A DNA stretch of 64,000 bases from Zingiber officinale. Taxonomy: Eukaryota; Streptophyta; Magnoliopsida; Zingiberales; Zingiberaceae. The notes under the pieces were generated by a model that was not told where the DNA came from, made no database searches, and saw nothing but the letters and a program-made list of their open reading frames with translations. The stretch lies in NCBI RefSeq assembly GCF_018446385.1, contig NC_055993.1:72514715-72578714 (forward strand), read 5' to 3'. The translations under genes and the position numbers were made by a program. Shown here in pieces: positions 1-13,240 of this stretch; positions within the stretch are counted from its first letter, which is position 1; the number at the start of each line of letters is the position of its first letter.

Positions 1-415
1 CAAGGAAGATTGAAGACACTGATTCTTGAGAGATTGGGGATTAAATGTTGTTGTATTTTCTACCATCAAGAAATAATCCAAAGCAACAAGAAAGCCTCCA
101 AAGTAATGATTTTATTTGTAAAATTGTTTTACTTTCATTACTATTTGTATTTTTGTTTCACTTTGTGTTACTTTGGTTAAAAACAATATTATAAGAGGAT
201 TCTCTGTCTCCGAAAGGTATTCTAGAAGAAAAAAGTTTAGTGATGGTAGTTCTCAAGGACTATACCTTGGATGTAATAACAATGGGAGGTTGTGAACCAA
301 GTAAATCGATCGAGTTCTTGTTGTGGTGTGTCTATTTGCTTCAAGTTTTTGTTATGCAATCCATCGATGCAAGAAGAGTTATTCACCCTCTCTCTAGCGC
401 ACACCAGCTCCAACA
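1..415 (+). repeat. 3' part of a SIRE-type copia LTR, cut by window edge
   Basis: The segment contains the motif order usual near the 3' end of SIRE-type LTRs: a 'gattctctgtctccgaaagg' stretch near 200, then 'attcaccctctctctagc' at 390-407, then a CA terminus at 414-415. The complete SIRE LTR ending at 47156 finishes in the same way. No primer-binding site follows position 415, so this is either a solo LTR or the 3' LTR of an element lying to the left. An open frame at 240-551 runs through the LTR end and looks fortuitous. Confidence 0.6.
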
Positions 416-806
416 TTATTTACATATATTTAATGGATTAGCTGATACTAAGTTGGTGGTTGAAATAATGCTAGTGAAGGCCCAACCAAAAGCTATTCCC
501 ACAAGGACCACCCTCCTCACCTTTAACACCATGAAATACAAATATAAATAAAAGGTCACTTTAATCAAACACTAGTGTCTCACTGCCTTGAAACTTCATT
601 AAGTGTCATTAGTGGTTCAAGTATTGTTCTATGGTTGGCCAACATTCTCAATTATGAATCTCCCCTATATTAGAGACACTTGAGATTAAGGTTTGGGGAG
701 GATGCCCCTTGGATTTAGGGGCATGCAAGAGATAGAGAGACCAATGGTCAACTGTTTAAAATATAATTTATTCTGACCAATATGTTCGAAATAAATAAAA
801 AATTTC

Positions 807-866
<60 letters not shown>

Positions 867-2400
867 GGTTGACTATGATTTGCTGATAGATCCATTTAGC
901 CTATATTTTACAAGTGGGATGGGTGATTCAACTTGACCACGTTAATTGCCCTTGACTAACATTATAATTTAACTCCTAAACATTAAAAGTAAAATCTCTA
1001 CCGTAAATTTAAAAAAATATATATATGCATTGTGCAGTCTCACATGGCGCCGTGTACGAGATAACATATTATATATATATAGAGAGAGAGAGTGTCTTTT
1101 GATATGTCGCTCACCTTACGACGCACACCCCTATGAGTATCTTAAAATAATTTTGTGCTTAATACTATAACCCAACCCCTAAATGGCTTAACCACAAACT
1201 TAAAAAAATAAAAACAAAAAAAAATGTTGCGCACCGCACAATCGAGCACAGTTGCCCATCGTGCGATACGCAACAAACTTCTTCATGTGTGTGTATGGAT
1301 GGGTGTTATGCTGCACATCCATCTATAACCACTTTTTTTTTTTTTTTTTAATTTGTACTTCTTTTAGCCTAAATACTATCCCATAAACCCTAAGAAAAAA
1401 ATATTAGATGCTCATAGATAAGTGTGCAACATATCATCCATATATATATAGTCTTGTTATCTCACACATCCATCCATGCTCAATTCATGAGCGCCTAGTA
1501 TTTTTTTTAATTTTCACTTTTTTAACCTAAATACTAAATCTTACATCTTAAAATATATATATATGGACACACAAATATATGTGAAACTCTAATTTGTTAA
1601 ATATAAATATGTTTACAAAATAATAATAATAAAAAAGGTTTATACCATGAGAGCTCTCCCTTTCCCCTATTGCCATTTTGTTGGGGTAAATGGTGGCTTT
1701 TGGATCGACTCAATCCCTCTAATACCATCATAACTTTTATAGTTAAAATTTAATCACATACGTCGTACTACAAACTTTTCAAGATATCATAATTAGATTA
1801 TAAACCTTAATAGGGACCTTTTGATATTCTAGTTCACTTACCTTGACTAATTTATCCATGGCGATCACTTCATTCGATCCGTTTGGCTCATTGAATGCTT
1901 TATTTAGGAATGGAATAGTAAAAAGTTAATTATTTTAAAGTAGATTGAGAAATAACTAATTTTTAATAAATTAAAAAACTATAATTTCAATGGAATAATA
2001 ATCTAATATTATTTTTAAATTTTAATATAAAAGTATTTTTTTAATAGAAACTAAGAATAGAAGGCATAATAATTTTTTTAACTAACCATTAGCTATTCTT
2101 CTTATCAGAATTAAAAATATTATTTCAATATTATTGATAGATTTTTTTTTCTATCAAATACCATAAAATATAAACCAAATAATTATAAAATTTCTATTCT
2201 ATAAACAAACAATTTATTCTCATTTCTCAATCTCATTGATCACGTTCCTATTGCTACTCATGATATATATGTTATAAGACGACAAATCCTTTGCTAAATA
2301 TAATTAATTAACTAGAATCATTGTCTACCTCAATGATAGATTGATAGCAAACAATTTTGACAGATTAACAATACTAACTATATGTTTGATTATCTTTGAT
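416..2400. other. AT-rich intergenic spacer
   Basis: No coding sequence is recognisable. It contains an (AT)n microsatellite at about 810-861, a short (GA)n run near 1081-1092 and poly(T) tracts. The stretch from about 1880 to 2240 begins with 'ccgtttggctc' and ends in a similar AT-rich context, which is the look of an old MITE, but I could not define inverted ends. Confidence 0.5.
810..861. repeat. (AT)n microsatellite
   Basis: Uninterrupted alternating AT dinucleotides over about 50 bases. Confidence 0.95.
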
Positions 2401-4096
2401 TCTGCGGTAATATTTACGTAAGCAAAGGCTGTTAATGGCGGCCGCGTGCCGCCGTGCGACGCTTACTTTGTGCGGGCCGATGGAGCAGCACGTTTTTTTG
2501 TTTTCTGCGTCTCTCTCCATCTTGTCGGACTGCATGACACGTATAAATTATTGATTTTTATGTGGAAAGATGCAAAAGTGTGAGTCGCTGAGAAATCGCC
2601 ATGAAAAAGATAGCATACCAGTTCTTGCCTCCAACAAGCTATCCTCCGGTAATTACTTCTTCAACTGGCAAGTATTAGAAGAAAAGAAGTCAATTTGTTT
2701 TGGTTGTTTGCATCTCCAATCCTTCTTTGTCCCCTTTAAGCTTTGCTTGCTCTGTGTTGATTCAGTTGTGTTCAGATTCAAGCTTCTTGAGGTCACTGCA
2801 TTGGTTTGGTCTAGTTTAGTTCAAGCAGGAAAAAAGGGCAAGTTCGGCTCAGCGCAGAGAGTAGGGAAAGTTCTTATTCCTTTCTTCGACATGGTAACTG
2901 AACTGGCCAGCTCACATTCAACAAGCTGAGCCTTTCAGAACAGAAAGGGATCTACAAATTGGGAGTCATGTACTTTTTTCTCCTCCCGGGCTTTCATTGT
3001 AATCGCCCTTCCTCCTTCTATATTTGCTTCTTCCCTTGAGGTATGCCTTTTCTGATGATCCTAGCAATGGTGTTGGTGTATTCGATGCATTGCTTCTTCT
3101 TTCTTTGTTGTACTGAATCATTCCATGGACGAACAAAGAAACGCATGCTTGTGATTTCACTTCAGAAACCACATGTTATACTGTCATCCATTAAAATTTG
3201 GGATCTAGTGATTTTCTTCTTTGATCGTTATGAATGTGAATGATCTTTTGAAGTTGTTCATTTTGGCTAATCAGTGAAATATTTATACACTTCTAGATAT
3301 AGCTTTCTGCTTCTTGACCCATCTTTATCTTCCGTGGCCTGCAAATAGCCTTAGGTTTTTGCAGTTACAAAGTCAAATAGCCTTAATTTTAACAAAGCCA
3401 AGAGTTACTTCTCTGTGCCACTTATTTTAAACAAACAAGTCAATTAGCCTGAGTCTTATTTTAAATCTTTCGAAAGATTGTTTTGGTCCATAATCCTTGT
3501 CATCTCGAGTGACAGGATGAAAATCAAAGTGGAACAAAGAGGAGAACCATAAGATCAACATCGTTACAACTCATGGTAACTTATAAGTGATTTTCAGTAT
3601 ATAAAAAAGTAAGAAGCATAAACAGTAATTGGCATAATTGGTAGTAAAGATTTTGTGGAGGAAATTTTCTCTCTAATGAAGATGATATGTATCTTAAGCT
3701 TGGAAGGGACATATATAGTAGTTCACCTAACACTAACATAAAGTGAAACTGAACACCAAACTGACAACAACCACATGATCTATCAGCTTCTAGCATAAAT
3801 GGTTCCAAAGCAAATTTGCTAATTTAGAGGTACTGAATTTAACCTTTTTTTTTCTCATCTGCCTCTTTTTTTATGTCAATCGATTCAATTATTTGCCTAT
3901 TGACCGAACATGAGAATTTACTCCTAAAAAGATTCCTCAGGGCAATGTGCTTTATGTACTTTACAGAATTCTTTTTTTTTTCTCTCCCTCTTTGGAAGAT
4001 CCGACCAATTGCATTGTGTCTAGTTTTTCCTTCAGACCCTTCTCACTTCACTTCTTTCATCTCTGGGATCTAGACTGAGAAAATTTGGGTTACGTT
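2401..4096 (+). promoter_or_regulatory. Putative promoter, 5' leader and 5'UTR intron of the TRM-like gene
   Basis: A short GC spike near 2436-2480 breaks the AT-rich background, followed by leader-like, C/T-rich sequence. A good donor (GAG|GTATGC, intron from 3041) and candidate acceptors at about 4034 (tttttccttcag) and 4073 (gggatctag) would give a roughly 1-kb intron in the 5'UTR, just ahead of the ATG at 4097. Open frames inside this stretch show no recognisable protein. The start site and intron are inferred; transcript evidence is lacking. Confidence 0.4.
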
Positions 4097-7000
4097 ATGG
4101 CAAAAAAATCAAAGAGACAACCAGTGCAGCCTCAAAGGGACAATGTTGGATGTATGTGGGGTTTGATGAGCTTGTTTGATTTCCGCCGAGGCCAACCAAC
4201 TCAGAAATTGCTTTCAGACAAGAGGCATGGAAGCAATAGGCGTACTGGTAATTTTTTTGGTTGTTAGCACAATTTAAATTTTATACTGTAAAGACCATGT
4301 ATTTTTAAGTTGATATAAATGTATCACATAACTCTCTTTGTGCATAAAACTTGTCCTCTCAAATATTTTATTTCAATTTCATTCGGGACTGTGTATTAGG
4401 CCTGAAATTTAACAAATTTTTAATAACTTTCATTCTTCACAGTAGTGACCTAAAATTGGTCAGGGATACTCAATCTTTAAGTATTCATTCATATTTATCT
4501 ATTTGTTGATGACATAGAATCGTTTGTTCAATTTTCTTTGTGTGTGATGCTTCATACACGATTTAAATAGAAACTTATAGCTGTTGTATCTCATGCAGGT
4601 ACTGGATATTCTAAAACTAAGCTTGTTTCACTCAGAAATTCAAGTGAAATTGGCACTGTGAGTTTCAAAGTTTTTTCGTTATCCTAAACTTTGGACATCA
4701 CTTTTAAATTAATAATAAGCATGGTTAGCTCTAATGTCAGTTGTGTATTATTCAGATAATTTGATGCATTTGATAATTACTCAAATTTAATTGCCTCTTA
4801 TATTAAATTTTTTAAACAGAAACACTCACAATCTTAATGAAACATGGAGGCTTATCGAATAGCTTGGCATAGTAGATTTGACATAAACATTTGGATAATA
4901 TACTTCATCCTTTTCAATTTTGATGCTTACCTTTGCCACCGAGCCAATTCTTGTATGGGGATAAATTCAGAAATCTTTTGAAATTATACGAACAACTCTA
5001 CAGGATGTTTTACTACCTACCAGAGGATATTGTCTTATATATTCACATCATGTAAAAGGAACTCACATAAACTTGACAAAAATCAAATCAGTTGTGTACT
5101 AGATGCATTTTGGTGGATTTTGTTAAGAAAGAAGAGATATGAATGTTGTATATTATGCATTTTTCAACCATCGAAGGCGACAAGAATAGGCAAAACAACC
5201 CAACAACATACTATGATTGACAAATTTAGGACAAAGTCTGCAAAATAAATACGTTCAATTGCCTAGGAGGTTTTTATACTCTTACCATGGTTGCAACAAC
5301 TGTTGTAATGAAAGTACAACACTTTCTAGTAGCTAAAATACACTTCCGAATTTTAAATGTTTTAGGTGTGATATTTATATGTAAATCCATAGGATGGGAA
5401 ATAACAATCAATAAATATTATTCTGAAGATAAATGACTTTGATGCAACCTCAGCCAAAATTTGATTTCGCAATGAGTATTAATTGAAAGAACCTCTACAA
5501 TGTGATTATGTAATTATACCAATACTTGTATGGTTTTTTCCTCTCTCTCAAATGTTGCCTCTGCACAAACTTTCATTGATGTTTTATTTTCTTCAGCTTG
5601 TTGATGAAACTAGAGAAGATCAGGCAAGTTTGGGTTCGACTAGCGTAAAAACATTAATAGAAGAAGAGATGTCTCAACTTCTCAAAACGAACATTTCGAG
5701 GGATGAAACTCAGAGAGCAACATCTAGCTTGCAAACTGATGCGCTTGCTAGGTGCACCAATAAGCCGAGATGCAAAAAATTAAAATTAGTTTCTGATAAT
5801 GTGGGAAACAACTTGACTGCTTCTAGCAGCTTGGCTGGGATTCATTCGGGAAGTATAGATCTAACAGAAATATCTTCTAGTAACTTTGACATTCCTGCAT
5901 TTCTGTTAGAGTTATACAGTTATACATGCCAACAAGCCAGTGCTGATTCTAACTGTAAGTTTGATTTTGTTCCTTCCTTGGAAAGTATCTGTCTAAGGGG
6001 TCATTACCATCTTGGTGAGCTTGACGATAGTCTTGATGAAAAGATCTCTTTATTTCCACACACCATAGCTGATTTTGTTCAGATTATTGTTGGTCAGAAG
6101 TCAATTGTTGAAGGACTAAACCATGGACAATTGGCTGTCCAGAGAAAAAAGTTAGTGGATCAATTAGATAGTACAAATTCAGATAACGAGCTATTCAAGA
6201 AGCTCCTCCAAGGTCCAGATTCATCTTTGCTTAAATATATTCAAAGTCTTTATGATGTTCAGGTTAGGAAAACATCCAAACTAGGATCAGAAAGATCCTC
6301 AGAGAACGTCGCACTGTTAATAGAGGAGAATGATAATTCAGGTAAGTGCAATGAATCTGACATTAATCAATTACTTCAAAAACAAAAGAGATACAATTTT
6401 TTCTTGAGAAAGGACAAGTTAAAGGGGACAAAGCAAACCAAAGAGAACCCAAGTTCCGAAGCTTTGAACAGAATTGTTGTTCTGAGACCAAACCGAAGAA
6501 CATCAAATTCTTCTACCATTATTAGTCAAACTTCTTCACTGCAGTCCCATGATATACTTAAGCATAATGAAAATAGTGAAAGAATTGCATCCAATTTTTC
6601 CATGAAGGAAATTAAGAGGAGAATCCGGCAAATAATCAATGAGAATAGAAAAGCACGACATGTTATTTCCAGGGATGGTATTCTGCACAGAATTCCAGTT
6701 ACATCCAGTGACTATGGTGATTCATCTGAACTGATAAATGGAGGAAGTGCAGAAACAAGCTCATTAAACCATTGCCGTGTTGTTAAAATTCTTCATGAAT
6801 CATTTGACCTTGACAGCAAAAGTAAGAAAATTGTTTCAGCAGAAGAATTCAAATCTGATGGCAATAGTCATATTTCTCGCTTCACAGCAAGATCTGAATC
6901 TTTGATGTACGAGGAAGCCAAGAAACATCTTGCTGAGATGCTAGACACAAGAGTTGATAGTTTTCTGAGAATCCAAGCTTCAAAACCTTTGGATCCGGTA

Positions 7001-8425
7001 CTTGCTGTTTTAGATTTCAGTGAGCTATCACCTGCACCCAGTCCACAAAGATATGAATTTTTCATGTCATCTAAAGAGACAGGAGATCCCTCGTCACAAC
7101 AGTCAGATCAAGGAGGTGAGACCAATGAATTTAGAAATAAAATTGCGTGAAGTTCCAATTTATGCATGCATTCCAGGTGATGAAAAATTAAATTCTGGTT
7201 TTGATTACAGAACTGGCTGAAAGCAGTTCACTGGCAGTAACATCTGTCAGTACAGACTTGAACATGGAAGGTCTCTTTTATAAGCAAAGATCCTCTTAAC
7301 TTATTATAATCATACTATTAACTCTATCCAAACTTTTATCAGGAAATACAGAGATCATTGAATTATTTGATACTAAAAGCATTGTGGAATTTAACGAGTT
7401 GGCCTTACCATTGAAGTCAAGTGGAAATGAACTAATCAATGAAAGATGCGAAGAGGAATCTATTACATCACCATGCTGGGTAATTTAATGTCAAATTACC
7501 TTCTTTTTTAGGTTTATGGTTGTTTTTCTTGTTGTTAAGAATACATCACTGGTTGTTCTGGTAGGATTCAGGTCAAGAAAAATCACCGACAGTGGTGCAT
7601 GCCAAGCCTCGACCAAGTAACTTAATTCGGGAAAACTTAATGGCTCTTGAAAGCATCAATGAAAAGCAAGAGCAACCAAGCCCAGTATCTGTTCTAGGAA
7701 CATTGACATCAGATGATATTAATAGTCTTGACTCTGCTGAAATTGAAAAATGTATTATCTGGAAAAATAGAATAGCAACAGTTTTTCGATCCATTACAAT
7801 CTTTTTTGGTTTCTCATTCAGCTGAATCTGTATCCCTTTTGCAGATTATAATCAAGTGGAACATCAACAAGCTTCTCATGAAGAAGGAAACGTCGTGAGA
7901 ATTCTAGAATCATCAGATTTAAATGACAGTATAAGAGATGATCTCGAAGATTATGAAGCTAGGTTTGACTATGTTAAGGCAGTCTTGGAAGCTTCTGACC
8001 TTACCAATGAATTCCCAAGGAAATGGGATATAGAGGACCAGTTAATCAAACCATCTTTGTTCAACGAAATAGGAATCTTTTTTTGCTTCCTGAAAGATGA
8101 TCCTAAACTTCTCTTTGACTGCATCAATGAAGTCCTTTTAGAGATACATGAAAGGTTCTTGAAATGTTCCCCATGGCTGTTTTTCATCAAGAAAAACATC
8201 CTACCAATCCCTCTAGGTGAAAGCTTAATCCATGAAGTTAGTAAGGGTCTTGAGTGGCATCTTCAACTACATTTGCCCAACACATTAGATCAAATAGTGA
8301 AAAAGGACTTGGAGGGTCGATGTTGGATGGACCTCCGGTTTGAAGCTGAGAATATCACTGAGAAGATCTGTGATGCCATCTTAGGCGATGTAGTAAAACA
8401 AATTGTTTGTGACTCTTGGTGTTAA
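4097..8425 (+). CDS. TRM-like protein with DUF4378 domain, seven exons
   Basis: Proposed exons are 4097-4247, 4599-4657, 5597-7115, 7211-7270, 7343-7479, 7565-7751 and 7845-8425. All introns are GT-AG, phases agree at every junction, and the sum is 2694 nt (897 aa plus stop). The N-terminus (MAKKSKRQP, then CMWGLMSLFDFRRG and KLLSDKRHG) is the hallmark of plant TRM (TON1-recruiting motif) proteins. Exon 3 carries the other family blocks: VKTLIEEEMSQLL, EIKRRIRQIINENRKARHVI and EAKKHLAEML followed by LDFSELSPAPSP. The last exon is the DUF4378 domain, from about YVKAVLEASDL to the C-terminus. TRM relatives in Arabidopsis bind microtubules and bring TON1/PP2A complexes to cortical arrays, affecting division-plane placement and cell shape, so a cortical cytoskeletal role is inferred. 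No premature stop is seen. The weakest junctions are the exon 4 donor (GTCTCT) and the exon 6 donor at 7752; both were chosen because they keep phase. Confidence 0.85.
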
Positions 8426-8760
8426 CCCCAAACTTTGGAAATCATCATTTCCAAGTTCACCCACTAATACAGGACTGAACACTGACAGGGAAAGGTTGAA
8501 GAATCCTAGGATCATCGAAGAGGACTCCTATGCTTTTATATTAAAGACTCACATTTATACAGCTAATCTTAATTTTTGGCAATTTTTTTTTTCCTATTGG
8601 AAAGTGTTATGAAGCTTGAATGGACTTGGTGCGTATAATGTTAGTTTGATATCTTGTATCGAAGACAATAATCTGAAAGAATGTGTACATGAAGTTGCTG
8701 CTGTGGATCTTCCTGGTTTGAAGTGTTTTCAGGATGCCTTTTTGAGTTAAAAGTTCATTT
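8426..8760 (+). other. Probable 3'UTR of the TRM-like gene
   Basis: Non-coding sequence after the TAA at 8423-8425, moderately T-rich, lacking TE features. No strong AATAAA signal is visible, so the polyadenylation site is not placed. Confidence 0.4.
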
Positions 8761-11191
8761 TTGCATATCATCAGTCATGTGCATTTGTTGTTAATTTATG
8801 CAAGTGGTTTCAACACATGGGAGGGTTGTTTAAAAGCAACCCTAAGTTACAATGACTCAGTCTGACTCTATTTGATTCAATGTTGATTTAGTTAAAAATC
8901 CATAAAATCAAGTCATATCTCAAGTGTAGTTCGAACAAGATGTGAATTCAAGACGATCTCCTCCAAGTCAGTCTAGCTACAAATTGAATCCAAATTAGGC
9001 TCAAACAACTCTAACAAAATTCCTAACTAAAGTTTAGCCTAAATTCAAAGCATTTATCTCTGATTTATCTTATTTTTGCTAATTATCCTAAGAATCTTTC
9101 TAGAATAGCATAAAATTAAATTGCTAGCTTAGCTTGCATCTATGACGGTAGGATTCAAAGTTGGCGAGTGACGATAACTCGTTGATGCCATTAACAAGGT
9201 AAAAAGATGAATACGCTCGTCCTCAGTGTCTCCGTCAATCCATTTCAGGGCCAACACCCTGAGAGAGAGAGAGAGAGGAAGCAGCTTAGTTTTGGTCAGC
9301 CCACAACAACTAATTTTTTTTTAATCTTGTTTCTCATCAATCTTAGATTTTATCCTATTAGTTAGAGATTCATTCTTAACAAATTATTGAATTAGATCAT
9401 TTAACTAGATAAAAATTAATTAGGTTTCTTTCCACTTAATTTTCAATTAAATTAATTTAGAAAATTATAAAAGGTTTTAAAGTTTTTAAATAATTTTACA
9501 ATTTTTGTAAAGTTATTTCAAATTATATTTCACATTAAATTATTTATAAAATAATTATTTTCAGCCATAAACAATATAAATTGAAATTAATTGCAGTAGA
9601 TTAATTTTTAATTTAATCATTGTAAAGTTATCATTAATTTTATATTTTATATCTTAATTTAATTGACCGATAACTCTTAATTTATCTCAATTAAAGTCTT
9701 AATTAGTAAACAAAATTTAAGTTATCTACAAGAAAAGATCTAATTTGAAAACCATTTTTAGTTTGCATCTATTATTTATAAATTTTATACAGTGGTTAGT
9801 GGCAAAATCCATAAGATTTAACCTTTGACGTACCAAATAAGTTCCTTAATGATTATTCCCTTTATCTTCGTAAGACTAATAATTTACCTAATGCAAGTGT
9901 ACTGTTAATGTTGGATACACAATATTTAATCCAGAGTCTTAATATATGATCAGGGACATAAGTAGGATTTTAGATTATGAGAGGCGATTTTTAAAATTTT
10001 TAAATATTAGTGTAAATCAATTTTCACTATACAAAAAATACTTAAATTTTAAATTTAAGAGCTAAAATGAACTTAAATTTAAAATTTTTAATTTTAATCT
10101 TTGGTTCTAGTTGAAACAACGATCCGTCGATCTTCAGAACTTATCTATGATTCAAAGTCGAAGAATCATTTATGATTTCATTTCTTCATAATATTTAGCA
10201 TTCCTACATATAAGACTTTCATTCCGATATAAATAACTATTTTAACTAGCAACCTAATAAAATAAAATTTATAACAATCTCCCTTACATTTACATTATAC
10301 TCGAGGATGTTCTTTTGTAGCCCAAGATCACTAGGATACTTAGTCGAATTAACATCAAGAAGTGGTGGAGGAGATAGAGGAGGAGGAGGTAGTGGACAGG
10401 GAGATACTCTGTTTGAAATAGGTTTATCTCGTATTTTCATAAAATACCTTAACAATGCTATTTTACCTAATTTATCATTAACATAATATTTTAGAAACAT
10501 AATCTCCTAATTTAATAACTTTTTTTCAATAATTTAAAAATAAATAATAAAAAAATTGATAACTAATAAATAACATACTAGACTAGCAAAGAAAAATATG
10601 AATATATGAAAAATTAAAACTATATATTTTCCCAATACTTAAACATGTAATCGAAATAGATTAAGCAAGAAAATTTCACCTCAATCAAAAGGTGTTTATT
10701 GTGAGCTTCAGCGAAGTGACGATGGCGGTGCTGGCAACAATAACATGTTGCGACAATGATGTGGGCAGTAGTGGCAACAACTTATGGTGGAGAATTTTGA
10801 GGATAAAATTAGTGTCAAAGAAAAATAAGTAGGGGAATATGAGAGAAAGAATTATGGATAAAAATAGGGAGAGCGAGGAAAACAGGAGAAAGAGGGGAAA
10901 AAAAAGGAAATATGGAGAAAGGAAAAGGAGGGGCTTTTTAATTTGACTTTTGTGAAAGAGTCTACAAAGTTTTAAAATATATTATTAGGTTATTTTTATT
11001 TTTTTTTATGTATGAATTTTTTCCCCTCATATTTTAGGGGCAGTCGAATCTCTTGGTCTCAATTAACTATGATTAAGGTTAAAGTTAGGTTAATTATGAT
11101 CTGTGTTAAGTTTACTGATACAAGATACTTGACACGTGTTAAAGTTCTAGTGGCGAATCAGACATTGACTAAATCTTCGTGGATTTAGGCA
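8761..11191. other. AT-rich intergenic spacer
   Basis: No supported gene. It contains a (GA)n run near 9260-9278, long A/T-rich stretches from 9300 to 10700, and a purine-rich tract at about 10850-10935. A frame with a proline run on the minus strand near 10246-10500 reflects a GGAGGAGG tract and is not considered real. Confidence 0.5.
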
Positions 11192-11196
11192 TCTAA

Positions 11197-12179
11197 TGTG
11201 AAGACGGGTCAAATCTGAGGAGTTGTAACTCTCGAATAAAGGTAGTAATGGGGTTAGTGAGATCATGGGGATGTGGAGATAATGGGGTTAGTGAGATCAT
11301 GAAGATGTGGAGATAAGGGGGTTAGCGGGAGATCAAAACTTCAACCCTATAAATAACTATACATTCATCGAAGGGAAATCTTCATGGTAAGAGAAGACAG
11401 ATTCTCAGTAGAATTATTTTGGTAAGGAAGGAGAAGTCATCGTCGTATCCATTTCTAAGGAGTGTGGTAAGTGAGCTTATTATGCAAATTATAAGTTCTG
11501 AAAGTGATAGTTTTATTTTTTAAAAATTATTTTGTTTCACTTCTGTTATTATTGATTGCTGGATTATTACTGATTACTATTATTACTAGATTTTGGACGC
11601 TAAATTGATCATGAACTAAATGGTAGAGATATATTTTCTAAATACTACTGATTACTGAATTACTGATTACCGACCTCTCCTTTAGGAGGGATAATTCTAG
11701 AGGGTTGATATCAGTTTAAGTTATGAGGAACATGATTTAATTTCAGTGCCCACGTTAACATTAGTGTTGAGATTATTGTTATTTTACTACTGAAAAACTA
11801 CTACTTTTTAATAACTATAGTATTTGTGTTTTATCCACTGTTTGCTGAGTGATTTCCAAATTACTCATCCCTTAAAACCCATTTCAGTTAGAGATAAAAT
11901 TGGAACCAAGAATGAGATCGAGGATCAAGAGCAAGTCGAGTTCTGGGGATGATGAATCTACTCCAATTACTTATAGGAAGATTAGAATTCATCTGCATTA
12001 ATAATGAACTCTTGATTTAAGTAAATGTAATTTAATTCATTCAAATGATGAAAATAGTCTACCGTGTTTTTTGAGAATGAAAAGACCGGTTTTCTTTGAA
12101 AATTACTATACTATTGAGTCTGATTATTTTCAAATTTTGGGTTTGAAAGTAACATCGATGTCAGTCATGCGGTGTGATA
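11197..12179 (+). repeat. 5' LTR of the outer gypsy element
   Basis: Begins TGTGAAGACGG. A likely TATA box (cctataaataac) lies near 11346. The first 150 bases contain imperfect repeats of about 35-40 bp built on 'ggttagtgagatcatgg...gtggagataa'. The copy number differs from the 3' LTR, which carries extra units. Confidence 0.9.
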
Positions 12180-12185
12180 TTGAAA

Positions 12186-12198
12186 TGATATCAGAGCC
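12186..12198 (+). other. Primer-binding site of the outer gypsy element
   Basis: TGATATCAGAGCC lies a few bases after the 5' LTR. It matches the usual initiator tRNA-Met site TGGTATCAGAGC except for one G-to-A change. Confidence 0.8.
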
Positions 12199-12443
12199 AA
12201 GTTTCTCATAATAAGGCTAGGTAGAGTTTCTACTAAGAAGAAAATAACTAGAAAGAAACTCCATCTTAAAACAACCCAATCCAACTATCTTAAAACGACT
12301 CAAGCTAGGTATCATAGCCAAGTTTCCATCGTTTAAGGGTGATGTACCCATCTTTCTAGAATTCTTATTTTAACTTTATGAAATTTTGACTTTCAACCGA
12401 TATCCATTTTCCTATTTATACCTTAACATTATGAAATTTTTGG

Positions 12444-12506
<63 letters not shown>

Positions 12507-13240
12507 GGTTTGAATTTCAACCATTATCCATTTTTTTCTCCTATATATACGTTATATATATATATATATGGTTTGAATTTCAACCATTATTCATTTTTCT
12601 TTTTTTATTTGTATGTTGGCTATGTTTGAATTTAAACTGTTATGCATTGTTCCTATAGGTATATTGACGTTATGAAAATTTTTAAGTTTTATATATATAC
12701 GTATAAGATAAATTAAATATTTAAACCATTGTTCAACGTAGATGGAGATATTACATCGACATTTTTGGTGTAGGATAATGCAGTAATGTAATCAGATAGT
12801 TAGAGAGAGAGGTTGAGGATCTAAAAATTTTCTTAACGTATGAACAACAGGAGAAAGCCTAATTACTGGAATTAAGAGACCATCTTTGAGAGAAAGTAAC
12901 ACGATTTGTCTTCCATCACCGTACTGCAGAGATATAACTCAAAGATGCACTAGAGGAGTTATGAGAGGCCCTAGAAATAATTGGAGGATTTACTGCTTTC
13001 AAAAGTTCGCTATTAGAGCAAAAGCAAAACTTGCAACAATAGATGGATCATATCCAACAGGAGTACGATGGTTACTATAATCAAATGGAGAACTAGGTGT
13101 TAGAACATCAATGCTCTATTGAAGTCCTTGGTGATCAAAATGTGGCCTTAATTGAAGTTATTGGGCAACAACAAGGAGAAGTGATAATGAGGAAGAGGAT
13201 CCTGAAGAGGACCTTATGGAAGAAGGGGATTTAGGAGAAG
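12199..13240 (+). other. 5' internal leader and gag start of the outer gypsy, left of the copia insertion
   Basis: Untranslated leader-like sequence with a long (AT)n tract and degenerate gag-leader sequence near 12900-13235. It ends in AGAAG at 13236-13240, the duplicated target of the copia insertion. The element resumes at 26283. Confidence 0.75.
12446..12502. repeat. (AT)n microsatellite
   Basis: Alternating AT run of about 56 bases inside the gypsy leader, with a second shorter run near 12553-12569. Two near-copies of 'tttgaatttcaaccattat' flank it. Confidence 0.95.

Noticed and set aside
240..551. Small plus-strand frame of 103 codons as a gene
   Set aside because: It spans the end of a SIRE-type LTR and starts with a non-consensus context; no known domain.
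1880..2240. MITE with inverted ends
   Set aside because: The start has the 'ccgtttgg' look of such elements but I could not match a complementary end or a target duplication.
10246..10500. Minus-strand frame with a proline-rich run
   Set aside because: Product of a GGAGGAGG tract in AT-rich spacer; no domain, no start context.
12386..12658. Open frame of 90 codons
   Set aside because: It reads through the (AT)n microsatellite as an Ile-Tyr repeat; no biological support.
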